Assembly: GCA_022824025.1 (NCBI GenBank)
Contig: JAJEBF010000054.1
Span: 1-54,117 of the forward strand
Length of the DNA: 54,117 bases
Reading direction: 5' to 3'
DNA from: Caldilineaceae bacterium
Lineage (GTDB): Bacteria; Chloroflexota; Anaerolineae; Caldilineales; Caldilineaceae
Both the position numbers and the translations under genes were made by a program. The notes under the pieces were generated by a model, which had not been told where the DNA came from, ran no database searches, and saw only the letters and a program-made list of their open reading frames with translations. This document shows, one piece after another, positions 46,105-54,117 of the stretch; the stretch's first letter is position 1; every line of letters begins with the position of its first letter.

Positions 46105-46467
46105 TCATACGCGTCTGACACTAACTCTTTTGCCTTCTAATCGCTTCAGTGCATCCCGCATCTCCAGAATCAAACCCGCAACGTCGTAATAATCAGGCTC
46201 AAGGCTATAAATTGCATCGTCGTCATCAAGAATGGTGTCTGCCCTCCGTATCAGATCTGCAGTGGCACTTTCCTCAATCGTCTCGTATAAGCCGTCTAGA
46301 TCCGAAGTTCCTCTTCCTTCTCTCTTCGTAAAGACTCCGATTTTACCCCCAACAAATATGATCCACGCTCCTCCCCTCACGTGTCGTTCTACGCGAAGCA
46401 TGAACCCACCGTTGTTGCTGATCAATTGGCGCAGTTCGTCATAGTTGCTTTCAGGTTCTTTTGCCAT
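46105..46467 (-). CDS. Hypothetical protein, 120 aa
   Basis: Not recognised. It begins MAKEPESNYDELRQLISNNG, has a beta-strand pattern (FMLRVERHVRGGAWIIFVGG), then DLDGLYETIEESATADLIRRAD and a charged C-terminal helix EMRDALKRLEGKRVSVRRV. ATG at 46467 follows GGGAGAAGAG and is preferred over a longer frame. GC content drops here, suggesting acquired DNA. It likely forms a small operon with the 102-aa gene. Confidence 0.55.
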   Translation of the reverse strand: MAKEPESNYDELRQLISNNGGFMLRVERHVRGGAWIIFVGGKIGVFTKREGRGTSDLDGLYETIEESATADLIRRADTILDDDDAIYSLEPDYYDVAGLILEMRDALKRLEGKRVSVRRV

Positions 46468-46942
46468 GCTCTCTTCTCCCGTGTCAATTCGCGGCGATTG
46501 GGCTGCATTGAGGTTCCATCCGGGCATCTCAGATGACTGGATATGGTAGAACCATATGTACGACTAGTGGATGACCCTTTGGCCAGTACGGTTTAGACAG
46601 GGCGAAATTCTTGAGGCTGGCAGCACCACACTCATGTAGGCCTGGCGCCTTTATCGTTTCGGACTGACGTAAAATGTGAATGGGACTATTCTGAAGTTCT
46701 AGCAGCGCATCCAGTTAGTCCATTTCCATTGGATCCCATTGCTTCTTCTCGACACACTCTTCCGCATGGTAGCCCAACCCCAGAGTGATTGGAATCTATG
46801 CATGAAAGCGTCTGAATGTTATACGTTTGCACTTGGACCCATCGCTATTCGTTCCGTTTTCTTTAACATAGAGGGACTGAATCCTGTCGCCGTTTTCTTT
46901 CAGCCATTTCGCCTTGAGCAGTAACTCCCGGCCATTGATTAC
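46468..46942. other. Gene-free, AT-richer stretch with a decayed coding trace
   Basis: No intact gene was found. On the minus strand from about 46930 leftward a frame reads GRELLLKAKWLKENGDRIQS and continues for about 25 codons before a stop, then a second frame piece (LGYHAEECVEKKQWDPMEMD) follows. This looks like the ruins of a gene that I cannot name. Confidence 0.35.
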
Positions 46943-47032
46943 TGAAGTGGGCCCCAAAAACTGGACCACTGGCTAAGGTGTATAATGGAGCCAAACACCA
47001 AGCAAGAGTTGCCGCAGGCAAGGGGCAGGTAG
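46943..47032 (+). mobile_element. IS3-family left-end remnant
   Basis: TGAAGTGGGCCCCAAAAACT then GGACCA is typical of IS3-type terminal repeats. It is followed, as in complete elements, by a leader with ATG (46985) and a short frame MEPNTKQELPQARGR that ends at a stop after 15 codons. The rest of the element is absent. It lies 16 bp from the 3' end of the methyltransferase gene. Confidence 0.5.
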
Positions 47033-47048
47033 CTCACTTAGCGGGATT

Positions 47049-50000
47049 TCATGCAATTCCTTCTACGACATCAACTTCCTCTTCGGTCAGTCCATAAAGG
47101 TTGTACACCAACCGATCTACCTCGGATTCTAGCTCCTTGGTATCCGCGGACCAATCGATCTCTTTGGCGGAGATGATGCGACTTGCCAGGCTGTCCAGCT
47201 TTTTGCGATCGGCGGCATCCATGAGGGGGATAGGTAACTGCTTCAGTTCGTAACCCTGTACATGATTATTCGTGGAAGTTATGCGGAAAAACCAATCCAT
47301 AAACTTAGAGTTTAGCACCGCCAAGAACATTTTGCTGTCTTCTTGATCATTTAGACGTATCTTATTTACCGAGTTCCCCCACAAGTGTGCAACCGGAGAT
47401 TCATGGACCAGAGCGAAATGCAAACGACGCTGGTCTGTCGTGCCCGTAATCTGCTGGGAAACTAAGAATGCCTGCAGCCTGTTGGCATCAACCTTTTCAG
47501 TCATAAATCCAATGTCACAGTATTCTGTCGTGGCATCGTACTTTATGGAATAACGGGAAACGTGTCGACCCCTCAGTAGCCGCACGGGAGTAAAAAGAGT
47601 GGAAAACTTTGCAGAATGGTTGGTCAGATTGAGGTCCCCCTGAACTATGCTTGCAGTGTAATGTCCCAAGGGTCTCATTTCCCTGTCACCAGCGATTTTC
47701 TCCAAAATGGGAATGCTTCCTTTTCTGACATGTGGGAAGCAGCGTAGATCGGGATACAAAGCCAGAATCGTTTTCTTTGTAACCGGTGCAAATCGCAAGT
47801 TCGCAATTGAAAGTGCATCATTGCCCACAGACATCCCGATTGGCTCGCTACTTGGCAGAGCCTTTTCAAACTGATAAATGCATGTACCTTGTGTCACATT
47901 CATGAAGACCTTGGCATCTCGTGACTTGGCGTCTTTTGGAAATTCTATGATGTGTTTCAGACGGGTATGTTCTAGGAGGAGTTCGCGGGTTGCGGCTGAC
48001 GAAAGGTCACACATCAGACTGCTTTGCACAATGAGAGTCGCTAATCCCTTGTCTTTACAAAGATTGTACGACAATTCCACAAACAGCTTATACAGATTCT
48101 GCTTTCCCTTGTCCCTACCTTCAGAGTAGGGAAACTGGGCCGCCGAATAAGTACCCTTCTTAACTTGATAATATGGCGGATTGCCAAATACAATGTCGAA
48201 ACCTTTGTTAACACCGAACATATATTTTGCGTCAAACCAGTCCGCATGGGCGTTTTGGTCGTAGGGGTCCCAGAGGGCGATCTTGGCAGCATCTGCCTCG
48301 GGCATGCCGACTACCCGATGCAATGCATTCGCCAGTTGGTTCCGCAATTCTTTATCTCGGTTACGGTACTCCTTTTTCTTCTGCCGAGTTGTAGCGTGAA
48401 AGTGGCTCTCGCGGTTGGCATTTAGTTCCTCTTGTAGATTTGTTACTTCTGGGGAGGTCAGGCTCATCTGCATGCCTGGCTTGTTCAGGGCCAACAGCGT
48501 ATTGGCTGCTACGAAGCGGGTTTCCAGGTTGGGAAGCGGCTTAATGTCGAAGTTATCTGCAGCTTGCCCGCTGGCATCCTGCTCAATGGCCAGTGAAATG
48601 AAAAAACGTAGCCGGGCGATTTGGCAAGCGATAGGCTGTATATCGACGCCGTAGATACTGTTTTGAATCAAATAAAGTTTGCGTCCGAAATCGGAGTCGC
48701 GGTACTTTTCGAAAGTGGCGCTAATCTCATCTAGTTCAGCATCTCTTTCGGCTTGATCCCTAGTATCAAAGGCAGCCGCAGCGCGGCGTCCCGCCATTTC
48801 CTTTTGGAGACTCTCCCAACGCAGATTATCAGGATCGAGGCGGCGCAAAGCCAAGGTTAGCTTGTGCAGTGCCCCCATAGGAAATGCGCCGGAGCCTACC
48901 GCGGGGTCGATCAGCTTCAGGCCGGCAATCGCGCGTACGAGACACTCCCTTTCCGATTCCTCAAACAGTTCATGGGCGTCATCGAAAGCGTCCTCATAGT
49001 CCAGCAGATAGTTGAGCCGCTCCTTCCAGAACTCAGTATCGCCAACCTTGGGCGGGCAGCTCTGCGCCAAAGAGGCCACTAGTGCTTCATCCACCATGTA
49101 TTCGACTACCTTGCGAGGTGTGTAGTAGGAGCCGGTCTGCTTACGCGCCGTTCTACGTGTTTCCGGGTTGTAGGCGGCCAGCAGATTCTCAAAGACCTTG
49201 CCCAAAAGCTCCGGATCTAGCGCGACCTCCTGCTCGGCGGGGGTATTCTCTTCAACCGTAAACTGGAATCGGTTAAAGAGGCATATCAGGCCTTCCGCGT
49301 CAAAAAAGAGTCGGTTAGGGATCGACAGGATCCCGTACTCCTTGCGCTTGGGATCGATGACATTGTCGGTAAAGGAGTCGATGCGGTAGCCGCCCTCGGT
49401 TGTCGATTCAAAACTATCCAGGCAGTCGAACAGGCCGCCATTGATAAAGGGCGTTCTTGCAAATAGTTCCAACAGTCCATCGGGGTTGGCAATCTCCGCC
49501 AGGTAGCGGTAGCGGGAGAAATCGCGGTGGGTTGAATGGCTCCTCTTGCTGAAACCGCGCTCTCCAATTTCACTGTTCAGGGTGGCAAAAAAGAGGTTCT
49601 GCAGCACGGCTCGGTAGTAGGAATCCCCGTTCTCACGATTGTAATCGCGCAGGAGAGGGCCGACCTGCTCCTCAATGAACAGGTCCTGCGCGATCAGTCC
49701 CTTCTCCTTGATGAACCAGACAAACAGCAGACGTGTAATGAGACGAATGATATGCTCTTCGGACGAAAGAACCTTGGCTTGATCGGTGGGAAATCTGGCC
49801 TCTTCGACTGCACGCACGAACCATTTGAACAGCTGTTTGTAGAAGCTGCGGTTCAGTTCCTCGGTGTCAAGCGCGTCCAGCCAGGCGTCCAGCAGGCCGT
49901 CAAAGTTGCTCGGCTTGTGATGGGCGTTCATCCATTTCAACCGTTCTGGAAGGGCAAGTTTTGCCAGAATGTCGAGATGGGCGCGGTGGGGATTGGTGGT

Positions 50001-50543
50001 GTCGATTTCACGAATCAGAGAGACACTGCCGAGGACCTTGCGCCTCCGGTCGCGCTTGTGCGGGCGGCGATGAACAAAGGCTAATGTGAGCAGTTTATCT
50101 GCCGTCTTGAATAAAACGACTGTAGGCTGGTTAAGCCGCTTGTTGATCTCTCGAGTGAATTTGGCATAGTCGCCGCGGGGATATGTCTTTTCATTGAGTT
50201 CAACAGCAATGAATACGAAGCTCTTGCTGTTGCCTTTGTCAATGTCGCCGACCGTGAACTGGCCCCCTTGCGCATTCACAGACTCCGCAATTTCAGCGTT
50301 GGTTATCTGAAATACGACGTGTACAGAAGCCACTTCCTGACGAAAGTCTCTTTCCGTCAGCGTATCCGGGGTGGGGGCGCTAAATGCTTCTATGAATTCG
50401 TGGACAGAGCCCGTCAACTCCAGAGTTCGCTCGCTGCGGTATCCCAATGTTTCGAGCAGGCGACGCGCGCCGGCTATCGCGTCGTCCCGGGGCACGTCGG
50501 ACAGGGCGGCCTTGATCTCGGTCGTCATGTTATCGATCGGCAT
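47049..50543 (-). CDS. Eco57I-like DNA methyltransferase, possible restriction-modification/defence subunit
   Basis: This 1164-residue protein has a SAM-binding motif LIDPAVGSGAF (about residue 548), and the N6-adenine methylase motif FGNPPYY (about residue 785), as in Eco57I-type and other large methylases. The N-terminal ~450 residues contain a segment (VFIAVELNEKTYPRGDYAKF) that may be a degenerate nuclease or a DNA-binding part. The C-terminal ~200 residues may be a target-recognition region (LPIPLMDAADRKKLDSLASR, a TRD-like end). ATG at 50543 follows GGAG. It lies 21 bp downstream of the helicase gene and is cotranscribed. Methylation of self-DNA and phage defence are likely but inferred. 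Which of the several helicase-methylase systems it belongs to is open. Confidence 0.88.
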   Translation of the reverse strand: MPIDNMTTEIKAALSDVPRDDAIAGARRLLETLGYRSERTLELTGSVHEFIEAFSAPTPDTLTERDFRQEVASVHVVFQITNAEIAESVNAQGGQFTVGDIDKGNSKSFVFIAVELNEKTYPRGDYAKFTREINKRLNQPTVVLFKTADKLLTLAFVHRRPHKRDRRRKVLGSVSLIREIDTTNPHRAHLDILAKLALPERLKWMNAHHKPSNFDGLLDAWLDALDTEELNRSFYKQLFKWFVRAVEEARFPTDQAKVLSSEEHIIRLITRLLFVWFIKEKGLIAQDLFIEEQVGPLLRDYNRENGDSYYRAVLQNLFFATLNSEIGERGFSKRSHSTHRDFSRYRYLAEIANPDGLLELFARTPFINGGLFDCLDSFESTTEGGYRIDSFTDNVIDPKRKEYGILSIPNRLFFDAEGLICLFNRFQFTVEENTPAEQEVALDPELLGKVFENLLAAYNPETRRTARKQTGSYYTPRKVVEYMVDEALVASLAQSCPPKVGDTEFWKERLNYLLDYEDAFDDAHELFEESERECLVRAIAGLKLIDPAVGSGAFPMGALHKLTLALRRLDPDNLRWESLQKEMAGRRAAAAFDTRDQAERDAELDEISATFEKYRDSDFGRKLYLIQNSIYGVDIQPIACQIARLRFFISLAIEQDASGQAADNFDIKPLPNLETRFVAANTLLALNKPGMQMSLTSPEVTNLQEELNANRESHFHATTRQKKKEYRNRDKELRNQLANALHRVVGMPEADAAKIALWDPYDQNAHADWFDAKYMFGVNKGFDIVFGNPPYYQVKKGTYSAAQFPYSEGRDKGKQNLYKLFVELSYNLCKDKGLATLIVQSSLMCDLSSAATRELLLEHTRLKHIIEFPKDAKSRDAKVFMNVTQGTCIYQFEKALPSSEPIGMSVGNDALSIANLRFAPVTKKTILALYPDLRCFPHVRKGSIPILEKIAGDREMRPLGHYTASIVQGDLNLTNHSAKFSTLFTPVRLLRGRHVSRYSIKYDATTEYCDIGFMTEKVDANRLQAFLVSQQITGTTDQRRLHFALVHESPVAHLWGNSVNKIRLNDQEDSKMFLAVLNSKFMDWFFRITSTNNHVQGYELKQLPIPLMDAADRKKLDSLASRIISAKEIDWSADTKELESEVDRLVYNLYGLTEEEVDVVEGIA

Positions 50544-50564
50544 CGAACTCGCTCCAGTGTATTT

Positions 50565-53500
50565 TTACTTTTTCTGCGGCAGTACTGCCAGCCAGGTTAC
50601 CAATTCGAAATCCTCAGCGCGGCTGGGCGTTTCGGAGGCTTTGGGTAGCTTGAAGTCTCCCGATCCTTGTAGACCGAGTCCTGCGATCTGGGTTCTGCCG
50701 TGTGCTCTACGGATATGCGCGATGGAGGCGTTAAGCAGAGAATCGTATTTTGACATGTCGACGCCGTTAGCAGTTGCGCGATTGAATGCATCGCACAGTT
50801 CGTGGATTGCCTCGGTCTTGCCCAGGCTCAACTCCTGAAACAGATCGAGCGTCTGGCTGACGCTGGCACAGCCGTGACGAATCTTGCCATCATTGCGCAC
50901 GTGGACGATATAGAAGGGGTGAACGGGGCTCGCCACCTGGGTCTGCATCTCTTGGCTGGCATTGCGCTGCCGGAGGACCCAGATGACGCCTGCATCCCTT
51001 TCGCTGTCGACCACGGCGTACGCGCCCAGGGCGGTCTGTTCAAGCTGTTCGCGGTTTTCCTGCAGATAATGCAGCAGCTGCGTGAAGAACTGGTCGAGCG
51101 TAAAGTCGCTCATCGTCACGCCGTCGTCGGTGAGATCATCCAGGTCGAGTTCCTCATCCAGTAGCTGCTTCAGCTGCTGCGCCCGGAAGTTGAGTTCCCC
51201 CTGGATGCCTTCGTAGTTGTCGAGCGGGTTCTCGTCCCCGCTGGCGGCGGCGTCGGCCAGCGCCATGCGCGCCTCCACGCGTGTCTGCAGTCGCAGATAC
51301 TCCTCCATCTCCTCCGTGGGCCAATAGTTGATCATGCGCACTGAACTGCTCTGGCTGCCGATGCGATCGATGCGCCCAAAACGCTGGATGATGCGGATAG
51401 GATTCCAGTGGATGTCGTAGTTGAGAACAGTGTCGCAGTCCTGCAGGTTCTGACCCTCAGAGATACAGTCTGTGGCGATGAGGAGATCGATATCGCAGCC
51501 ACTGTCAGTGTCACCGCGCCCGCGGGCGACCGGCGCGAAGTTGTCGAGGATGCTGTTGAAGTTGTTGGGTACTGCTGAAGCCAGAGTGGCATCGCCTGCG
51601 ACCATAGCCATGTTCAGATTCAGATTGTCCGCCAAGTCCTGCAGATTGTTGTAAAGATATTCGGCGGTGTCTTTGAAGGTGGTAAAGACCAGCAGTTTGC
51701 GGTTTTCACAGCCATGGCGGTCGGTGGTCGGGTTGACAGCTCTTTCTTTGATTTGTTGTCTGATGCGCGCCAGCTTGCCGTCCCTTTGCGGTGTAATCTG
51801 CACGACGCTGGCGTGAGCCTCGCTGAGCGTCTCTTTGTCCTGGAGCAAGTCCTTCTTCCAAGTGCATAGATCCAGATCTGCCAGATTGAAAGGATGGCGG
51901 GCGCGGTTGATCAAAAACTCCTCGTCATCCTCGTCATCGTCCGGCAGGGCGTCCTTCAGATCGAGTGCGTCCTGCCGGCTCTCGAAAAGGTCGATCTTCT
52001 CCAGCAACTCGTCGATCTTGCCGATTGTACGTTCCAGTGTCAGGGTGAGGGAATGGGCCGAGCTTTCCAGTCGCTTAAGAAAGTTTGTGCGGATCATGGC
52101 GATCAGGAATCGTTCGCGGTCGGCCTGATTGAAGTTGCGTGCCTTTTTCTCCTCTGCCAACTGCTGCAAGCCCTTTTCGCTGACTACATAGTCTGATGGG
52201 CGATAGATCGAGAGCGTGAACTCACTGATAGTCTCTGCCAGTTCCTTATAGGACAGACTCCTCTTCGCGTCGGTCGGGGGGTAGACGTTTACCGGTCTCT
52301 CTCGGCCAGGAAAACGCCCTATGCGGTCTATCTCCGCCGCGTAAAACTCCTCGATCTGTCTCCGGGAGCGGGCGATGGAAACGCCGCCGAGCAGCCGGTA
52401 GAAGTCGCTGCCCAAATTGTCGAGGAGTTCCCTCTTGTTCCGCTGGCCGTTAATCGGCGCTTGCGACTCCCACTGCTTGAATTGGGTCTGCGCGCGTTTC
52501 AGCAGGCCGCCGATATCAGAAACGCCCAGACTTTCACGAAAGCTGTCCTGACGCTTTTCGGTCATCAGGTAAATCTGGTTGCGCAGGTCGATCAGCGAGG
52601 TATTGACAGGCGTGGCCGACAGCATGAGGACCTTGGTCTTAACACCCTGGCTAATCACCCTGTTGATCAGCCTTTCATAGCGTTGGCCCTCGTGATTGCG
52701 GAAGTTGTGGGATTCATCAATAACGATTAGATCGAAGTTCTGCCAGTTGAAGTTGGCAAGATCAATGTCGCCGACTTTGCCGCCGTCACGAGAAAGATCA
52801 GTATGGGAAAGAAGAGTGTAGGCGAAGCGGTCATCAGTAAAAGGGTTGCGTGTGTGTCCAATTTGGTCCAGGTAAAGCGACCAGTTCTCGCGAAGTTTGC
52901 GCGGGCACAACACCAGGACCCGGTCATTATTCAGCTCGAAGTGCTTGATCACTGCCAGGGCGGTGTAGGTCTTTCCCAGCCCTACGCTGTCGGCGAGTAT
53001 GCAGCCGTTGTGGCGCTCCAGCTTCGTTATTGCGCTGAGGGCGCCGTCCTTCTGAAACTGGTAGAGTGTGTTCCAAATGGCAGTGTCGCCGAGTTCCACA
53101 TCGCCTATGCGGCCCTCCTGATCGAGACGGGCATCAATGTCAGCGCGGAAGAGCTCGTAGAGCGTCTTGTAATAGATGAGTTCGGGGGCGTGTTCCTTGC
53201 CGACGCGGCCCAGAGCGTCCAATACCTGCTGCTTGGCGTCGGTGGTCAGCTTGTCGTCGGCCCAGATCTGGTCAAACCACGCTCGCAGTTCGGCACAGAT
53301 CTCGATGTCGGTGCTGGCGAGGTTGATCTCGATGTTTGAATGGCTGCTGGCTCCGAGCCCGCGCCGCGTAAAGTTCGAGCTGCCGACAATGCTGCTGGGG
53401 TTCGGAGCGGTGAGATAAAGTTTGCCATGCAGAAAATTGGCCTGGGCTATGGAGCGGATGTTGACGGAATCGCGGCGTACCCACTCCGCACAACGCTGGG

Positions 53501-53783
53501 CAAGGAACTTCTGCTGCAAGGCGTGGTTTGGCGCGAGCCCTTGCTCTGTAACTTCGTACGACTTTGGTTCTGCGCTGCCCGGGTCGACGTCTTCTACTGA
53601 GGTGGGGTCACCGAAGAGAAAGCGAACTTCGTCCACCGTGTCCAGGGCCTCCTCCAGTTGAGCGTAGCCATAGATGCTGAAATAGGCCGATACAAGGCGG
53701 AAAGCATCGGCGCTGAGCAGATTCTTTCGCAAGTAGTCGGCGACTGTATAGGTCCGATTATCCAAAATGCGATGGGAGGCCAT
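50565..53783 (-). CDS. SNF2/DEAD-type helicase with PLD-like N-terminal domain
   Basis: The 1072-residue protein has an N-terminal phospholipase D-like region (H119-G-K121, GSSNFTRRG at 134-142). The usual Asp of the HKD motif is not at its place, so nuclease activity is uncertain. The SF2 helicase core follows: Walker A DSVGLGKT (265-272), DESH (356-359), SATPVNTSL, and in the second RecA lobe TDCISEGQNLQDCD and QRFGRIDRIGS (motif VI). The C-terminal ~250 residues are specific. It probably translocates DNA and cooperates with the methyltransferase encoded next. Start ATG at 53783, weak ribosome site. A TACAAT -10-like box near 53887-53882 lacks a good -35. GC content is lower than in the housekeeping part. 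Confidence 0.9.
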   Translation of the reverse strand: MASHRILDNRTYTVADYLRKNLLSADAFRLVSAYFSIYGYAQLEEALDTVDEVRFLFGDPTSVEDVDPGSAEPKSYEVTEQGLAPNHALQQKFLAQRCAEWVRRDSVNIRSIAQANFLHGKLYLTAPNPSSIVGSSNFTRRGLGASSHSNIEINLASTDIEICAELRAWFDQIWADDKLTTDAKQQVLDALGRVGKEHAPELIYYKTLYELFRADIDARLDQEGRIGDVELGDTAIWNTLYQFQKDGALSAITKLERHNGCILADSVGLGKTYTALAVIKHFELNNDRVLVLCPRKLRENWSLYLDQIGHTRNPFTDDRFAYTLLSHTDLSRDGGKVGDIDLANFNWQNFDLIVIDESHNFRNHEGQRYERLINRVISQGVKTKVLMLSATPVNTSLIDLRNQIYLMTEKRQDSFRESLGVSDIGGLLKRAQTQFKQWESQAPINGQRNKRELLDNLGSDFYRLLGGVSIARSRRQIEEFYAAEIDRIGRFPGRERPVNVYPPTDAKRSLSYKELAETISEFTLSIYRPSDYVVSEKGLQQLAEEKKARNFNQADRERFLIAMIRTNFLKRLESSAHSLTLTLERTIGKIDELLEKIDLFESRQDALDLKDALPDDDEDDEEFLINRARHPFNLADLDLCTWKKDLLQDKETLSEAHASVVQITPQRDGKLARIRQQIKERAVNPTTDRHGCENRKLLVFTTFKDTAEYLYNNLQDLADNLNLNMAMVAGDATLASAVPNNFNSILDNFAPVARGRGDTDSGCDIDLLIATDCISEGQNLQDCDTVLNYDIHWNPIRIIQRFGRIDRIGSQSSSVRMINYWPTEEMEEYLRLQTRVEARMALADAAASGDENPLDNYEGIQGELNFRAQQLKQLLDEELDLDDLTDDGVTMSDFTLDQFFTQLLHYLQENREQLEQTALGAYAVVDSERDAGVIWVLRQRNASQEMQTQVASPVHPFYIVHVRNDGKIRHGCASVSQTLDLFQELSLGKTEAIHELCDAFNRATANGVDMSKYDSLLNASIAHIRRAHGRTQIAGLGLQGSGDFKLPKASETPSRAEDFELVTWLAVLPQKK

Positions 53784-53976
53784 GATCCTGTGTCGTTGGT
53801 CGTTAATGGAGATCAGAGTGCTGTTTGCGGCGGCCGACAGATGGCCAGCGACCTCTGTCCTGTTGATTCGTGAATTGCTCCATTGTACCGGAGAATCTTA
53901 TTCCTTAATAAAAATAATTACCACACAGAATGCTTCTCGCCATTCTTGCTCTGTCCAGTAGAACGGGGGCGGAAGG

Positions 53977-54117
53977 CAGGGCAATCGCATCTTATTGGGA
54001 GAGAACTTTCAGCAGATAGTCAGTTTTCCAACCAGCTCGTTTCCGTTTGGCGGCAATACCGACTTTGGCGCTTTTTTCTTTGCGTAGGAGGTTCAGGGCC
54101 AGTTTGCGTAAGATGGC
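53977..54117 (-). mobile_element. Right end of an ISAs1-type insertion sequence
   Basis: The window end contains the transposase C-terminus and, after its stop, the sequence CAGGGCAATCGCATCTT read on the plus strand, which looks like the terminal repeat of ISAs1-family elements. The element continues beyond the window, so the other end, the target duplication and integrity cannot be judged. Confidence 0.6.
53992..54117 (-). CDS. ISAs1-family transposase, C-terminal 41 residues (5' part outside window)
   Basis: The frame entering from the right edge reads AILRKLALNLLRKEKSAKVG and continues with AAKRKRAGWKTDYLLKVLSQ, then TAA at 53992. The ALNLLRxEKS and GWxxDYLLKVL motifs are characteristic of the C-terminal tail of ISAs1/H-repeat DDE transposases. 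It is transcribed toward the helicase gene, whose start is about 210 bp away. The complete gene is outside the window. Confidence 0.8.
   Translation of the reverse strand, partial: AILRKLALNLLRKEKSAKVGIAAKRKRAGWKTDYLLKVLSQ

Noticed and set aside
47049..53783. Calling the helicase-methylase pair DISARM, BREX or Hma outright
   Set aside because: The diagnostic partner genes (DUF1998, PglZ, or a dedicated ATPase) are not in the window, so a specific name would be a guess.

Overview
The window reads as a piece of a Chloroflexota (Anaerolineae/Caldilineales-like) chromosome. The base composition is high-GC, the SOS operators are of the GAAC-N4-GTTC type, and the gene mix includes a YabN-type MazG, an LLM flavin oxidoreductase, phytanoyl-CoA dioxygenases, MocA-type oxidoreductases, Tat-exported solute-binding lipoproteins and SH3b lipoproteins. 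This mix is familiar from marine or host-associated Chloroflexota. The taxonomic call is an inference from gene content, not a computed placement.

Region A (1-18.2 kb) is mostly housekeeping: the 5' part of recA with a LexA-box promoter, lysA, an EamA-type exporter, a 42-residue membrane peptide, a two-gene glycosyltransferase operon (GT2 plus a GT-C/DUF2142-like membrane protein), mazG, tRNA-Arg(TCG), two related surface proteins (one with four SH3b repeats), uvrA with its own LexA box, and a dynamin-like GTPase / GNAT / NUDIX operon. Region B (18.3-20.6 kb) carries a class II Fic protein flanked by palindromes and a possible IS3-type end.

Region C (20.9-42.0 kb) is a catabolic island. Two ABC importers for sugar-like solutes, each with a binding lipoprotein and two permeases but no ATPase gene, are interleaved with a sulfatase, a TIM-barrel isomerase, an M20 hydrolase, three Gfo/Idh/MocA oxidoreductases, three phytanoyl-CoA dioxygenase-like proteins and a DUF6807 (PmoA-like) protein. 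Together these could take up and degrade an organosulfate or decorated sugar.

Region D (42.0-44.3 kb) is a toxin-antitoxin scrapyard: an intact HigA-type antitoxin beside a truncated RelE-like toxin, a fragment of a second DUF6807 gene, two decayed MNT-nucleotidyltransferase fragments forming an ~88-bp direct repeat, and between them an apparently intact DUF4160 / DUF2442-XRE pair with a palindromic operator candidate. Region E (44.3-47.0 kb) holds an LLM oxidoreductase and two unrecognised small genes. Region F (47.0-54.1 kb) has lower GC. It encodes a two-gene helicase (PLD-like N-terminus) and Eco57I-type methyltransferase module, probably phage defence, bounded on one side by an IS3-like end and on the other by the 3' end of an ISAs1-type transposase. 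The strongest candidates for something new are regions D and F.
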